Assembly (NCBI GenBank): GCA_037447655.1
Contig: JBBHKE010000890.1
Location: 126,001-186,000, forward strand
Length of the DNA stretch: 60,000 bases
Direction of reading: 5' to 3'
Source: Zygnema cylindricum
Lineage: Eukaryota > Streptophyta > Zygnematophyceae > Zygnematales > Zygnemataceae
The notes below the pieces were generated by a model. That model made no database searches. It saw nothing but the letters and a program-made list of their open reading frames with translations, and had not been told where the DNA came from. Below are positions 9,841-28,935 of this stretch, in pieces. Numbering within the stretch: position 1 is the stretch's first letter; every line of letters begins with the position of its first letter. Position numbers and translations under genes: made by a program.

Positions 9841-12313
9841 AAAACAAACTCCTCATACTCTTAGATTATTATGAAGTCTATTTATCTTTATCCTGGTGGC
9901 GTTTGTGGAAAGAAAGGTAAAAAGTAGGATTGTCCATACTCCCTTTTCCCATATACCTTGGAATTTGATAATTATTGTGAGGTGTGTTCTAGGAACATTC
10001 TCATGAACAAAGGATGCATATCGAAAATTGGCAAGATGAAAGACCAAAATATGAAAAAGACGTGGAATTTAATACTGTTGTATTAGAGAGGGAAATTTAA
10101 CGACAAGTTCTATAGAAAAATGACAATCCTTGAGTAGGGAAGTCAAAACCTCACATGTGACCACTCCTTATCCGTAGATATATTCTACTATGTCAAAAAC
10201 ACATTTGACTCATTGTCCACCTACCGCTTATCAACGCCTCTTATATTCTTCTACTAATATTACTATGTTGGTAGGTGGATACACCATTAATTCTATGACA
10301 GTATATCATATGCTTACTAACAAATTCACATTTCTTACACTGATATTACTTTCCTATGCATATGAACTTTGTATGCATAAGACATGCCCAAATGGGAGTT
10401 TAGATGACAATATTTCCAAGGTTCCCCTTTATATGTACAAAGAGGGACGGCCTTGGGAAGGTCACCAAGTGGTCTTGTTCCCCATCTCACTAAGCCCCTC
10501 TGTACTTCTCTTGCGTACGAAGAAATTTCGTCTATCCCAAGACACTCGCGAACTCTTAGAACTTCGTTTCGTCCACATCGGGTATCCCTTTTACGCCCTC
10601 CCTATGACATTTTACTTGCAAGAGGCCTAGTGTCGCAGAAATTACGGGCGACGTTCCTTTTTTCGAAATTGACACGTCTCAGCGCCGGCAAGAAATCTTT
10701 GTAAGATTGCATACTTTTCAATGGTAAGCCTCCAAGACCCTTTCGACCTTGGCCCCCGTTCGTCGAAGGACCAATAAGAGATGACTCAAATTCTCTTGGG
10801 GATTGCGTCATAGTTTTGGAATCCCCAAGAGCACATATGTCTTGGTTCAAAAAGAGTGCGTCTGTGCTTTTATTCTCTGGTGCCAGGGTGTTTTTGTTTT
10901 ACTTGTCCTTTGTTTTGTGTTTGTTGCTTTTGCCTTGCTTATCTTTTTCGTTTGCTTCCCTCCATGTGTAGTTTTTCAGTTTTAGCATTGCTGTCTTTTT
11001 CTGTTCCCATGGACTCAAATGGTTTACCATGGCCCTTTTTAATAAAGTTGGTATATGTATGCTTAAGGTGCCTGTCGCATCCATTAAAGGACCTGACCTT
11101 TTGCCCTGAGCCATACAAAGACTTGGGCTTCTATAGCAATTGTTTTTCTTACCGTGATGCCTCTCGTTGGCTTGATGACAATCACCAAATGTGACGCCAC
11201 GTGTAAATCACAAATCACAAAATGATTACTTCCTCGTGCGATGAAAAAATACGGACCTGGATGACCATATGAAAGTTCTTGGATTTTGGGGATAAGATAT
11301 CTCCAATTAGCTCAAGGATAGTGTCATGGGTTTCTCTGCTAAGAGATGAGAGTAGTTGCAAGTCTCTCAATAGCGTCCCATTTTAAAGGGGGTGATTCTT
11401 GAAGAGTGGGAGATCCTTGAATCTCAAAAGTATGAAATGAAAGGGGTGGGAGTTGGTTCCAATCGGAAAGCCACAATTGTAGCAAAAGGAGGAGCAAAAA
11501 TACATGATGATTGTTAAAAGAACCTCACTACCACAACAATATGAATCTCATGTGAAAAAAGATGAAGGGACGTCAAGAGAAGGTTGTGGTCGACAAGATT
11601 GACATGTTTCTAAAGTTTTGATCATGTTTATTTGTTTATACACCCGTAGGACATTTAGCCTTATTAGTGTTGCTTCAAAATAAACTTTTTTTTGTCATGT
11701 CGCGATAATATTTTCGTTGTTTGATGTTGTTTCAAAACAATCTTCTTGGTTTACTTCTAGAATTACACTCCCCGTCGTTATTAGCTTCCAGGATTTATTA
11801 TTATTAACACAGAATTGGAATAGGCAATACTAATCTAGTCCAAGGAGACTTGGCAAATTTATTCCAGTCCCTAATATAGTGTTACAAAATTATTTTCTGA
11901 TTTCGGCCAAAAAAAGTCAAGACTGAATTAGTCTTATTAACTCTGATAATGATGGGCAATGTATTGTGCTCAATGTACCAACTATTCACAAATAAAGAAT
12001 ACTTTTAGGAAAAACATCGTGATTGTCAATTCTTGCCATCAACTTTATAAGTGCCCATATTTTTTGGATCGAGATGTAGAACCTATATTTTGAGAATCCA
12101 CAGTCTTTTCGTTGTGGTGTTGTTTTTTAAAAAAGAAATGATTAAACAATCAGTTATGTATCCTCTCCATAATATAGTTGTTAATTTATTTATAAGAGCG
12201 ATTTTCACGAATGAAGTGCCAATTGATTTGACCATAGAACAATTATCATACAAATAGTAATAAAACAAAAAACAACATTCACTTCACCTTTTTCTTCACA
12301 CAACGTAGAAATT
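9841..12313. other. 2.5 kb without a recognisable gene
   Basis: Open frames here are short (the longest is 146 codons, forward, 10190-10630), lack a codon pattern or motif I recognise, and overlap other frames on both strands. I see no LTR, inverted repeat, tRNA or conserved domain. It is AT-rich with several homopolymer runs (for example T16 near 12375). It may hold decayed sequence of unknown origin. It is also the 3' flank of the host gene that ends at 12460. Confidence 0.5.
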
Positions 12314-12319
12314 TTTATT
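12314..12319 (-). terminator. Candidate polyadenylation signal of the host gene
   Basis: On the reverse strand this reads AATAAA, about 140 bases downstream of the stop codon at 12460. Spacing and orientation suit the reverse-strand gene. The region is AT-rich, so the match could be chance. Confidence 0.4.
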
Positions 12320-12459
12320 TTTAATCCGGATATGCTACGAGCCCAAATGGAAATAGTAATTGTGATGAACTAAGTTTTTTTTTTTTTTTTTCCTTTCATA
12401 TTTCAGCTCCACCTTCAAATCTAATGGAATTTACGTTTCCGAATTCCCACAGTTGTTTG

Positions 12460-20538
<8,079 letters not shown>

Positions 20539-20645
20539 GGGAACGAATATTTGAGAATGGGAGATGGGGAGAGGAGTGAGGATAGAGAGAGGGAGGGGCG
20601 ATGGGTAGAGTGGAGTAGGGGTGGAGGGAAGGAATTTATATAATA

Positions 20646-20653
20646 TATTTATA
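20646..20653 (-). promoter_or_regulatory. Candidate TATA box of the host gene
   Basis: On the reverse strand this reads TATAAATA, 108 bp upstream of the ATG at 20538. A C/T-rich leader lies between, as expected for a short 5' UTR. The surrounding block is AT-rich, so alternative TATA positions exist. Confidence 0.5.
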
Positions 20654-20659
20654 GGAGGG

Positions 20660-22664
20660 AGATAAAAGGAAAAAGGAGGATATTATGGGTCTTGGAAAAA
20701 AAGGGAAGGAAAAAAAAAATAAGTGAGAAATGAAAATAGAAAGCTTATAGCACTAGAAGGCAAAGAGAGAAAGAGAATAGAGAAAGAGGGTGAAAGAAAG
20801 GGAGGGAAAAGAGGGACGAACGAGGCTACACTATTCCCTGTAGTACCGTATTATATACGCGTACTATATGGAAATTTGATTTATAAAAAGAGCCTTCTCA
20901 AGTTATATCGTTTCCAATGGTGTTTGCGCATTTTAAAATTTGAACTAGTTTTTGCCGCGCGCCAAAGTCTGTTTTCAGGTCTTTGCCCATCCTGCGTCAG
21001 CAAGGTGTGCCACGTCAGCACCCCAAGCGAATAGATCGTACTTCCAGACCAGCTCGTAAGTTCTACGGACGGCCATAAAAAATTTCGTAACTGTGACGTT
21101 TTACGCTCTTTTGCTGCATGGATTACCGTAAAGTGAGTACTGTACGGGGAAATGACTTCACAATTACAGTACGGCACTCGTCGAACAAAAATCGCCGTCG
21201 CGGGAGTCCTTATCCGCCATACGCGCACTTCTATTCGCCCGCGAATCACGCCTATTATTTTTACTCATTCGGTGAGTCGAAATGAGCGGTATTTTACGTC
21301 GCACTAAATGTAAATTAATTATATATTAATCAACCATCATAATATCAACCATCATCAAGCTGAAGGAGATGAAAATATTAAAACTGAAAAAGAATAAAGA
21401 TAAAAGTGGCCAAAGATCAAAGAATTAAATATTGTTGTCAAATAGTGTGGCACTATCCCATGTAACCGAAACTTTAGTCTTGTAACTTTGTTTTTTGCGA
21501 AGATTCTCCGTACTACTTTCAGAGCATTCGTATGTAAAGAAATGAAATCGCTACAACCGTGAATCGTAATTAGCGTTAATATTGTTTTCGCCACTGAAAA
21601 CATCTTTTCTCCGTACACATTTGTCCAATTTTTAATTTAAGACCGCCATTCGTAATCTGAAAACGTTACCTTTCAATCGCAACCTTCAGATCCACAATTC
21701 GACATGTGTGTGCGGAGAAAAGATATTTTAAGAGGCGAAAAAACATTACCACTAATTACGATTCACGGTTGGTGTACTTTAAAAAATGACGGATGTAGAC
21801 GCTCGTGTAATTTGTGACGGTTGTAGACGTATACAAAAATCGCGACAATTGATGACGTTTACAAAATGGCGACGGTTACTTGTGACACTGTTGATGTTTA
21901 GGGTTTGTGACATTTTGACGTCACGCTCAATTATGACAGCGCCGACGTCACAAATTCTAAAACATTCTGCCATGGTTTCCCTATTGTGTTTTTTTGTCTT
22001 TTCTCACTCTACTTGTCATCAAAATATGCCCAAAGATAATAAAAAGAAATTGTTTTTAGAGATCTTTCATTTGATACCATTATTGACGTTTTTCATTGGA
22101 AGAATTGTGAGATAGACGCGGTATTGGGAAAGGGAGAGAGAGAGAGGCGCTTTAACGAACTTCACTTTTGCGAAATGGCATATGTTGGTCGAGACCCCCT
22201 CCACGGCCCCTGTAAGGCCTATTTTAGAACATGACGAAAATCCTTTGCCGGTAATAGTGTGACGAAAGAGGGTTGCCAAAAATAGCGTGACAAATGACCG
22301 TTTCGATATTACTTTTTTTTTTTCAGTTGCATTTTGAGAGGAACATACCATGTGAAAATCTTGTGATTTTCCCTTAGTTGTCTATCGTGACACGTAGCTT
22401 TATCGTCCAATGTGTCGCGATTCATTTTTTCTCGTAGCTGCCAACCCACCTCTTACAGCTACGTTGTCAGCTACAGATAAAAATTAAGCGAAAGCCTCGC
22501 GAATGAATATCCGACGGTGAGTGTTACCTCCGAGACCTTCGAAGTGTATAGGCAAGATTCTCTGTAATGTTGTTTCGTGTATAAAAACAAAATAAGCGGT
22601 AAGGTCTGGTACAACTAGGCGCTGATTTATGTAAACTACCCCACTTCTCGACTGATGGAACTTG
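20660..22664. other. Intergenic DNA upstream of the host gene
   Basis: I find no convincing gene. The block holds one MITE (21549-21779) and, just after it, a cluster of TGACG-type motifs (about 21786-21955). All open frames are under about 125 codons with no recognised motif. Confidence 0.5.
21549..21779. mobile_element. Foldback MITE copy 3
   Basis: The left arm 'caaccgtgaatcgtaattag' and right arm 'ctaattacgattcacggttg' are nearly perfect inverted repeats. They continue inward through 'catcttttctccgtacaca' and 'gtgtgcggagaaaagatatt'. This is the best preserved copy in the window. Confidence 0.85.
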
Positions 22665-23323
22665 ACCCTTAGTGTTAATGTTTTTTTCGTCTCTTAAAAC
22701 ATCTTTTATTCGTACACACATGTCGGATTGTGCAACTAATGGTTACAATTGAAAGTTAACATTCTCAGCTTCGAATTCGCGTTCTTAGGGAGGCCTTCCA
22801 TTAACGAAAAAAATGGGTTGTTTACCGAGAGCCGTACCGTTTTGTAGAGGTCCGTACCATTTTTTTTCTCCTAAAGGTGGCCTTCCATTAGAGAAAAAGT
22901 GGGGCTATTTACTAAGAGCCGTACCGTTTTGTAGTTCCGTACCATTTTTTATTTTTTTTGAAAGAAACATCATTACGAAAAAATGTCCAAGATTGTAGGC
23001 GTAAATTCGGACCGTCCGATGCTATTACACTTATTATCCAAAACGCCACATCACCAATCCTACAGTTTGTGTCGACCGTGCACAACGTGTAAAATAGGGT
23101 CGCTTGAAAAAAGTAAAAAAAATCCACAATGAGCGCGCGCGAATGTGTGTACATGTCGCATGAGCCATGTGCACTTCCGTCAGCGTGGATGCGAATCCGC
23201 CGAAATTATCCCATCACGCTCTTAACATCAAAGTTTGTCGTCACCTTTTTGTCGTTGCGTTTTGAAATTTTGGGTAGTACATTATATTGCCCTATATACG
23301 AATCATATCAAACTCTACTGTAC

Positions 23324-23404
23324 CTCTGGTACAGATATTACCTTCCATAGTACAAATATTACCTCTAGTGGTACAAATATTACGTCCGCTAGGACAGATA
23401 TTGT
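23324..23404. repeat. Four-copy 21-bp tandem repeat
   Basis: Units resemble CTCTAGTGGTACAAATATTAC. The first is partial and the last diverged. It ends immediately before the 5-bp target site (23405-23409) of the reverse copia element. Confidence 0.75.
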
Positions 23405-23409
23405 GTTCT

Positions 23410-23535
23410 TGCAATTCTGTGTCTTCCATTGGACTACAGAATTTAGGAAGCCTCTAGATAGCTTTTAACTAACCCATTTCAAGCCACAACAACTGCTGCC
23501 CAAGAGGGCAATCTGACAGTCTGACTCCACCCCTG
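23410..23535 (-). repeat. Element II 3' LTR, first piece
   Basis: It starts TGCAATTCTGTGTCTTCC, like the other reverse LTRs, and is cut at CCCTG by the insertion of element I. The rest resumes at 29969. Confidence 0.9.
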
Positions 23536-24583
23536 TGTAGAAACTAATGGTTTTATTAGTATTTTCTAGGTCTGAAAAGAAATACAGAAGTCGAGGCAGT
23601 CTATCTCTAACTTCTCTCTCCAACTCTCAAACTAGTCGCAGTCACTGAGAAATTGGAGAGGAAGCTAGAGCCATGGCTACCTTGGCTATCCTGAGGTTTA
23701 CGGGAATTTTATGTTAGGGTTTATTTATTTAATTAAAAGGTATGTGCCGGCGGCAGGATTTGATCCATGTACCTACCGGCCGGCTGATAGGAATAGCTGG
23801 TAGCCTTAGCCGTTAAGTCTAGCAGTAGTGTTACATAGCATATAGTTTGATATTTATTTAAATATGTATACGTGCGATAAATCATTTAACTGTAATGAAT
23901 TACGGGATACATAGATCCAGTAATAAATAATGTACGACTTACGGTACGGACACAAATCAGTACCGCGCATTTGTTTTGTAAATGAAACAAATACCGCGCA
24001 TGTATTTATTACGGCTACGATTAAAGCCGAATTTAATCGGACGGCCGGAATTTGCGCCGAGATCGCGGAGGAAGATTTCGGCGGTTTGTGGCCATCGCCA
24101 CATCGGATGACGCGTGGCGAAATTCCGTTGGATTGTGGAATCTCCGGAGATTATGGCACCGAATCCGGATTTGACATGTGTCGACATTTTGGCCATGTCG
24201 TACAATGTCCGTACATAAAGTACACCGGCAGCTGTACTTTTGCGTACGGAACTCAATTCTGATTGGTTCCGTACATCAGTAGATAGAGTTTGTGAGAGAG
24301 ATAGGACTTAGAAAAATTAGAAGATAGGACCTTCTCTCCCAGAGAGCTTCTGTACAAAAGGTCAACTTTGACCCTCCATAACTTACTGCTCAGGGGAGCA
24401 AATTCAGAGGTTCTTTTTGCTATCGACTCAGGGGAGTCTTGCCTTCACAGGGGTGAAGTTGGTCAGAGTTTTTGTCTGCCACGGTGGCAGTTATTTTTGC
24501 TTAAACACAAAGGGGTCAGGATTATCCTAGAGGCTTCTTGGAAGCTGTCCACTCTGAGGACTTATGGAGGTCTCAGAGTTACA
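23536..24583 (+). repeat. Element I 5' LTR
   Basis: It starts TGTAGAAACTAATGG and ends GAGTTACA. It contains the inverted repeat TTTGTTT (23970-23976) / AAACAAA (23985-23991) flanked by direct repeats TACCGCGCA (23961-23969 and 23992-24000). The ATG at 24564 near its end is in frame with gag. Confidence 0.94.
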
Positions 24584-27500
24584 GGTTATGGGCCCACCCT
24601 CTAGGGTACCAATCTTTAATGGAACTGGCTTCATATACTGGGAAAGTATGATGATAGGAGCTCTATGCGAAAAAAGGTTTTGGGGGATAATGAGTGGACG
24701 ATCGGGGCGTCCATCAAGTCTTGGAATTCCTCCAGGGTTTGGAGGAAGCAGATTCACCAGGAAAGAGGATTCACCTTCAACGGAGGAAACAAAGGAAGGA
24801 GAGGTGGTGGACAAAGGAAAGGAGAAGGAGGCGACCACACCAATAGCAACTGGTTTAGCATTCATGTCACCTATTCCGAGGAACGAGGAGAATGATACTG
24901 AAACCTGGGACTTCAACAATATGGCGGCAAAGCACTTCATCCTACGCCATCTCACTCAAGGACTTGCATGTCCTCATTTGCAGGTAGAAAGGGCATCCGA
25001 TCTTTCGATGGCTCTTATAGAGATGTACCGAAGTGGTAAGATTCAGCAACAACAGTTGGCTGATCAGAAAGTTAAGGAGTATGTATACAAAGGGGGAAAT
25101 ATGTTAGATTTTTGCAATGAGCTTGCTACACTCTTCATGGAGCTACAGAGTGCGGGAAAAGATTTTAGTGAAAAAGAAAAGGTTAACTGTTTACTGATGA
25201 AGTAACCTGATGAGTTCGTGAACATAGTTTACCGTGTGCAGGACTTGCCTGACTCAAGGTGGATATGGAACTCAGTGGTAGGAATGATTCTCGTTCAAGA
25301 GAATACAATTGAGATCCGAAGGGGAGGAAAGAGTGGCCAAGCCTTGGCAACAGCGACTGATTGGAGGAACTGGGATTCCCGAAAATCGGTCAGAAACTAT
25401 GGGGGTAGGGAGCAGAAAAAACAGGCCGATGAGTTCGAACGAAGGGCTCCCAAAGGACTATGTCATTTTTGTAAGAAACCGGGGCACTATATGGCAGAGT
25501 GCACTAAGCTAACCGAGCTTTGGTTAAAGGAGGGGCAGACCAGTGGTACCCCGAGAGGAAAGAAAAAGGCCCTTGTCACACAGGTACTTGAGGCTGAATC
25601 GGAGGACGAGGACGATGAGCTCCTTTTGGATGAGGAGTTGGAGGCGAAAAATGAGGTCGAAATTCCACGAAGGCCGAAATGTGCTTACGGTGGAATGAAA
25701 GGTGAAGCAGGCTGGATTGTAGATTCAGGTGCCTCCATGCACATGTGTAAGGATAGACACCTGTTCACTAAGATAAGAAAGATTCCCACCGTAGAGATAG
25801 AGTACGGGGATGGGAGGATAGTCACCACTACTCTTGTAGGATCGGTAGATCTAAAAGTGTTAGTAGAAGGAAAGACATCCATATTAACATTCTCTGATGT
25901 ATTGTTTATTCCGGAGCTGAACAAAAATCTTATCTCTACATCAGTATTAGATGATAAGGGTTTTTTTACTAGCACTAGGGAAGGAGTCTTTACTGCTAGT
26001 TTTGAGGATGATGTCTATTTCATTGCTGAGAAAGGTAGCCATGGGATGTTTAGGCTGATCTTAAGTAATGAAAAGAAGAAACTTTATTATGCTGGTGTTC
26101 ATGATATTATGATGTGGCATAAGAGGCTTGGGCATGTCAATCTAGATAAGTTAAGAGAGATGAAAAAGATGGGAGTGGTGGAAGGGATTCAGTTCAGTGA
26201 GAGTGATGATATAAGTGATTGTAGTGGATGTGCTCAAGGTAAAGCACACAGATTACCCTTTTCTAAGTCAGCCACCTATAAGGGAGAAAAAATTCTAGAT
26301 CTAGTACACACGGATATTTGGGGACCGGCTTAAGTGCCCTCACCGGGGGGGAAGAGATTTATGATGACTATAACTGATGATTGGTCTCGGTATTCCCGGG
26401 TATATTTTTTGAAAAACAAGTCCGAAGCTGAGGATTGTTTTAGACAATATAAAGCATGGAGCGAAAAACTCCATGAAACTCCAATCAAGAGAGTAAGGAG
26501 TGACAATGGTGGAGAGTATACTTCTAACCAGTTTGAGGATTTTCTGAGGGAAGATGGGGTTCAACACCAAAAGACAGTGCCAGAAAATCCTGAACAGAAT
26601 GGGGTAGCTGAAAGGTTAAATAGGACACTAAGTGATAGTGCTAGAAGTATGTTGTCAGATAAAAAGATAGGAAAAAGGTTTTGGGCAGAAGCAATGAACT
26701 GTGCTAATTACCTCAAGAATAGAGTTCTTACTTCAGCTATAAAAGATCAAACACCTTATGAGAGATGGACAGGCCGGAAACCAGACATATCTCACTTAAA
26801 GGTTTTCGGCAGTCAAGTGTTCAGTCTAGATACTGATCGGTCCAATTGGAAGCTAGATCCTAAAGGAAAACCAGGATACTTATTAGGATATGATGAGGAT
26901 GTTAAAGGATATAGAGTTTATGATCTAAAAAGGGAAGATATAATCTTAGTAAAGCATCTAGTATTTATGGATGAAGGAAAGTCTGTAGATCCCTTCAAAT
27001 ATACGAAGTCAGTAAAAATCAGATTTGAGTCAGAAAATTCCGATGACTTTGAGCTTCCTAACTATCCAAGTTTTAGAGAAGATGACATTCTTGCAGGAAC
27101 AAATCAGACTGAAAAGAACTCGGCTGTGGAAACTCCAGTGACAACTCTACTCAAAGCGGAAGACGTGGTGGAAATTGATTCGGAATCAAGGGATAGGGGA
27201 GAAGCCGAGTTTGTTCAAAAGAATCCACGAGAACCATCTATTACGGCCTCAGATTTTGAAGGGGGGAGGAGAAGTAGCAAAAGACTGCAAGAAAAACAGG
27301 TTAATAACAAGGTAACTAAACTATCTCATCAAGATGAACCTAAAACTTATGGAGAGGCGATGACTTGTCCAGAAAGAAACTAGTGGAAGACAGCCATCAA
27401 TGAGGAGATGGCTTCAATCATGGCAGCCGATACTTGGGAGCTGGTGGACTGTCCACCTAACCGAAAACCAATCGGTTGTAAGTGGGTTTATAAACTAAAA

Positions 27501-28922
27501 CTGAACCCAGATAACACAATCGAGCGCTACAAGGCCAGATTAGTGGCAAAGGGATTTACACAAAAGGAAGGAATTGACTACGAGGAAACCTTTGCCCCGG
27601 TGGTCAGATTTCCCTCCGTCCGCATACTTCTCAGTTTAGCAGCGGCGGAAGACATGGAAGTGCACCAGATGGACATCAAAACAACCTTTTTGCATGGAGA
27701 ATTGGAAGAGGAGATCTTCATGCGACAACCCGAAGGGTTTGTGGAAGAAGGAGAGGAGAGTAAGGTATGCCGGCTGATTAAATCTCTTTATGGTTTGAAA
27801 CAGGCGCCTCGACAGTGGAATAAGAAGCTTGATGAGTTTCTTACCGGTCTAGGATATATTCGGATCAGCTCAGATCACTCAATCTATGTTTTCGAAGATG
27901 AGGAAGGTTTTATATTTATTGCAATTTATGTTGATGATTTGCTTGTTTTAAGTAAATCAATGGAAAAAATTAATAAACTGAAAACCGATCTTAAGGGGAG
28001 ATTTGAAATGAAGGATATGGGGGAAGAAAAATATATTTTGGGAATTCAAGTAGAGAGAGACCGAAAAAGGAAAATTATAAGATTGACTCAAAAGGAAGCA
28101 ATAGGGAACATGCTTGAAAAATTTCAAATGGATAAAGCTAATAGTTGTACAACTCCAATGGAGTTGAAGAAGGGAAGTGAGGGGAGTGAGGGAGAAGGAG
28201 TCATAGTCTTAGACGAGGAATTATCTCCTGATGAACAGAAGTTCATGCAGACTATTCCTTACAGGCAAGTAGTGGGAAGTCTAATCTATTTTATGAATTG
28301 TACCCGGCCGGATTTAGCTGCAGCTGTAGGAGTGCTGAGTAGAAGTCTAAATGCTCCCACTAAGAAGGATTGGGAGGCAGCTAAGAGAGTCCTTAGATAC
28401 TTGGTAGGAACTAGAGATCTATGGTTGCATTTGGGTGGGGAGAATACTGACATCACTACTTGGAGTGATGCCAGTTATGGTGATGCTCCGATGAGGAGAT
28501 GTACTTCTGGATATGTATTATATGTGGGTGATGGGGCTTGCTGTTGGAGTAGCAAACAGCAAAAGGTTATTGCTCAGTCCACCATGGAGGCTGAGTATAT
28601 GGCCTCTTGCTCTGCTGTAAAAGAATTGATGTGGGTCAAGTCTTTGCTTGGTGAGCTTGGTCACCTTAAGAGTGGTGTGCAGAAAATATTTTGTGATAAT
28701 CAGGCAGCAATCGCTATTTCTGCCAATCCTAAACAGCATTTTAAAGCCAAACACATGGACATCAGACTCAGCTTTGTTAGAGAGAAAGTAGAAAACAAAA
28801 TATTCAGTTTAGAGTACAGACCAGATAGTGAGATGGTAGCAGATATGATGACCAAACTTGTGCCTTCCCCTAAGCTAATTTTTTGCAGGGAGAAGTGTGG
28901 TCTGAAATTAAAGATTGATTAG
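24564..28922 (+). pseudogene. Copia gag-pol, single frame with three in-frame stops (element I)
   Basis: One frame of 1,452 codons runs from an ATG in the LTR to the stop touching the polypurine tract. Counting from that ATG: capsid region about 1-290; CCHC zinc knuckle CHFCKKPGHYMAEC 300-313; protease DSGAS 387-391. Integrase has HHCC residues His519, His524, Cys553 and Cys556, with acidic residues Asp584, Asp647 and Glu683 (the last two separated by 35). RT has YVDD 1122-1125. RNase H has WSDASYGDA, MEAEYMAS and CDNQAAI. Breaks are TAA at 25203, TAA at 26331 and TAG at 27381; aligned copies have sense codons there. No frameshifts. It encodes the polyprotein for virus-like particle assembly, reverse transcription and integration. 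The order (integrase before RT) is Ty1/copia. All catalytic residues are present, so only nonsense changes silence it. Confidence 0.95.
24584..24598 (+). promoter_or_regulatory. Primer-binding site for a half initiator tRNA-Met, element I
   Basis: GGTTATGGGCCCACC starts at the base after the LTR end. It is the exact complement of GGTGGGCCCATAACC, the anticodon stem-loop region of plant initiator tRNA-Met, not of the tRNA 3' end. This implies priming by a cut tRNA, as known for Drosophila copia. The ATG inside it (24588-24590) is the anticodon complement and is in frame with gag. Confidence 0.85.
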
Positions 28923-28935
28923 AAAATAAGGGGAG
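28923..28935 (+). promoter_or_regulatory. Polypurine tract, element I
   Basis: AAAATAAGGGGAG sits between the pol stop codon and the 3' LTR with no spacer. It is the expected plus-strand primer. Confidence 0.85.

Noticed and set aside
10190-10630. 146-codon forward frame as a gene
   Set aside because: No motif, no homologous copy in the window, competing frames on both strands and no promoter context. Left as unassigned.
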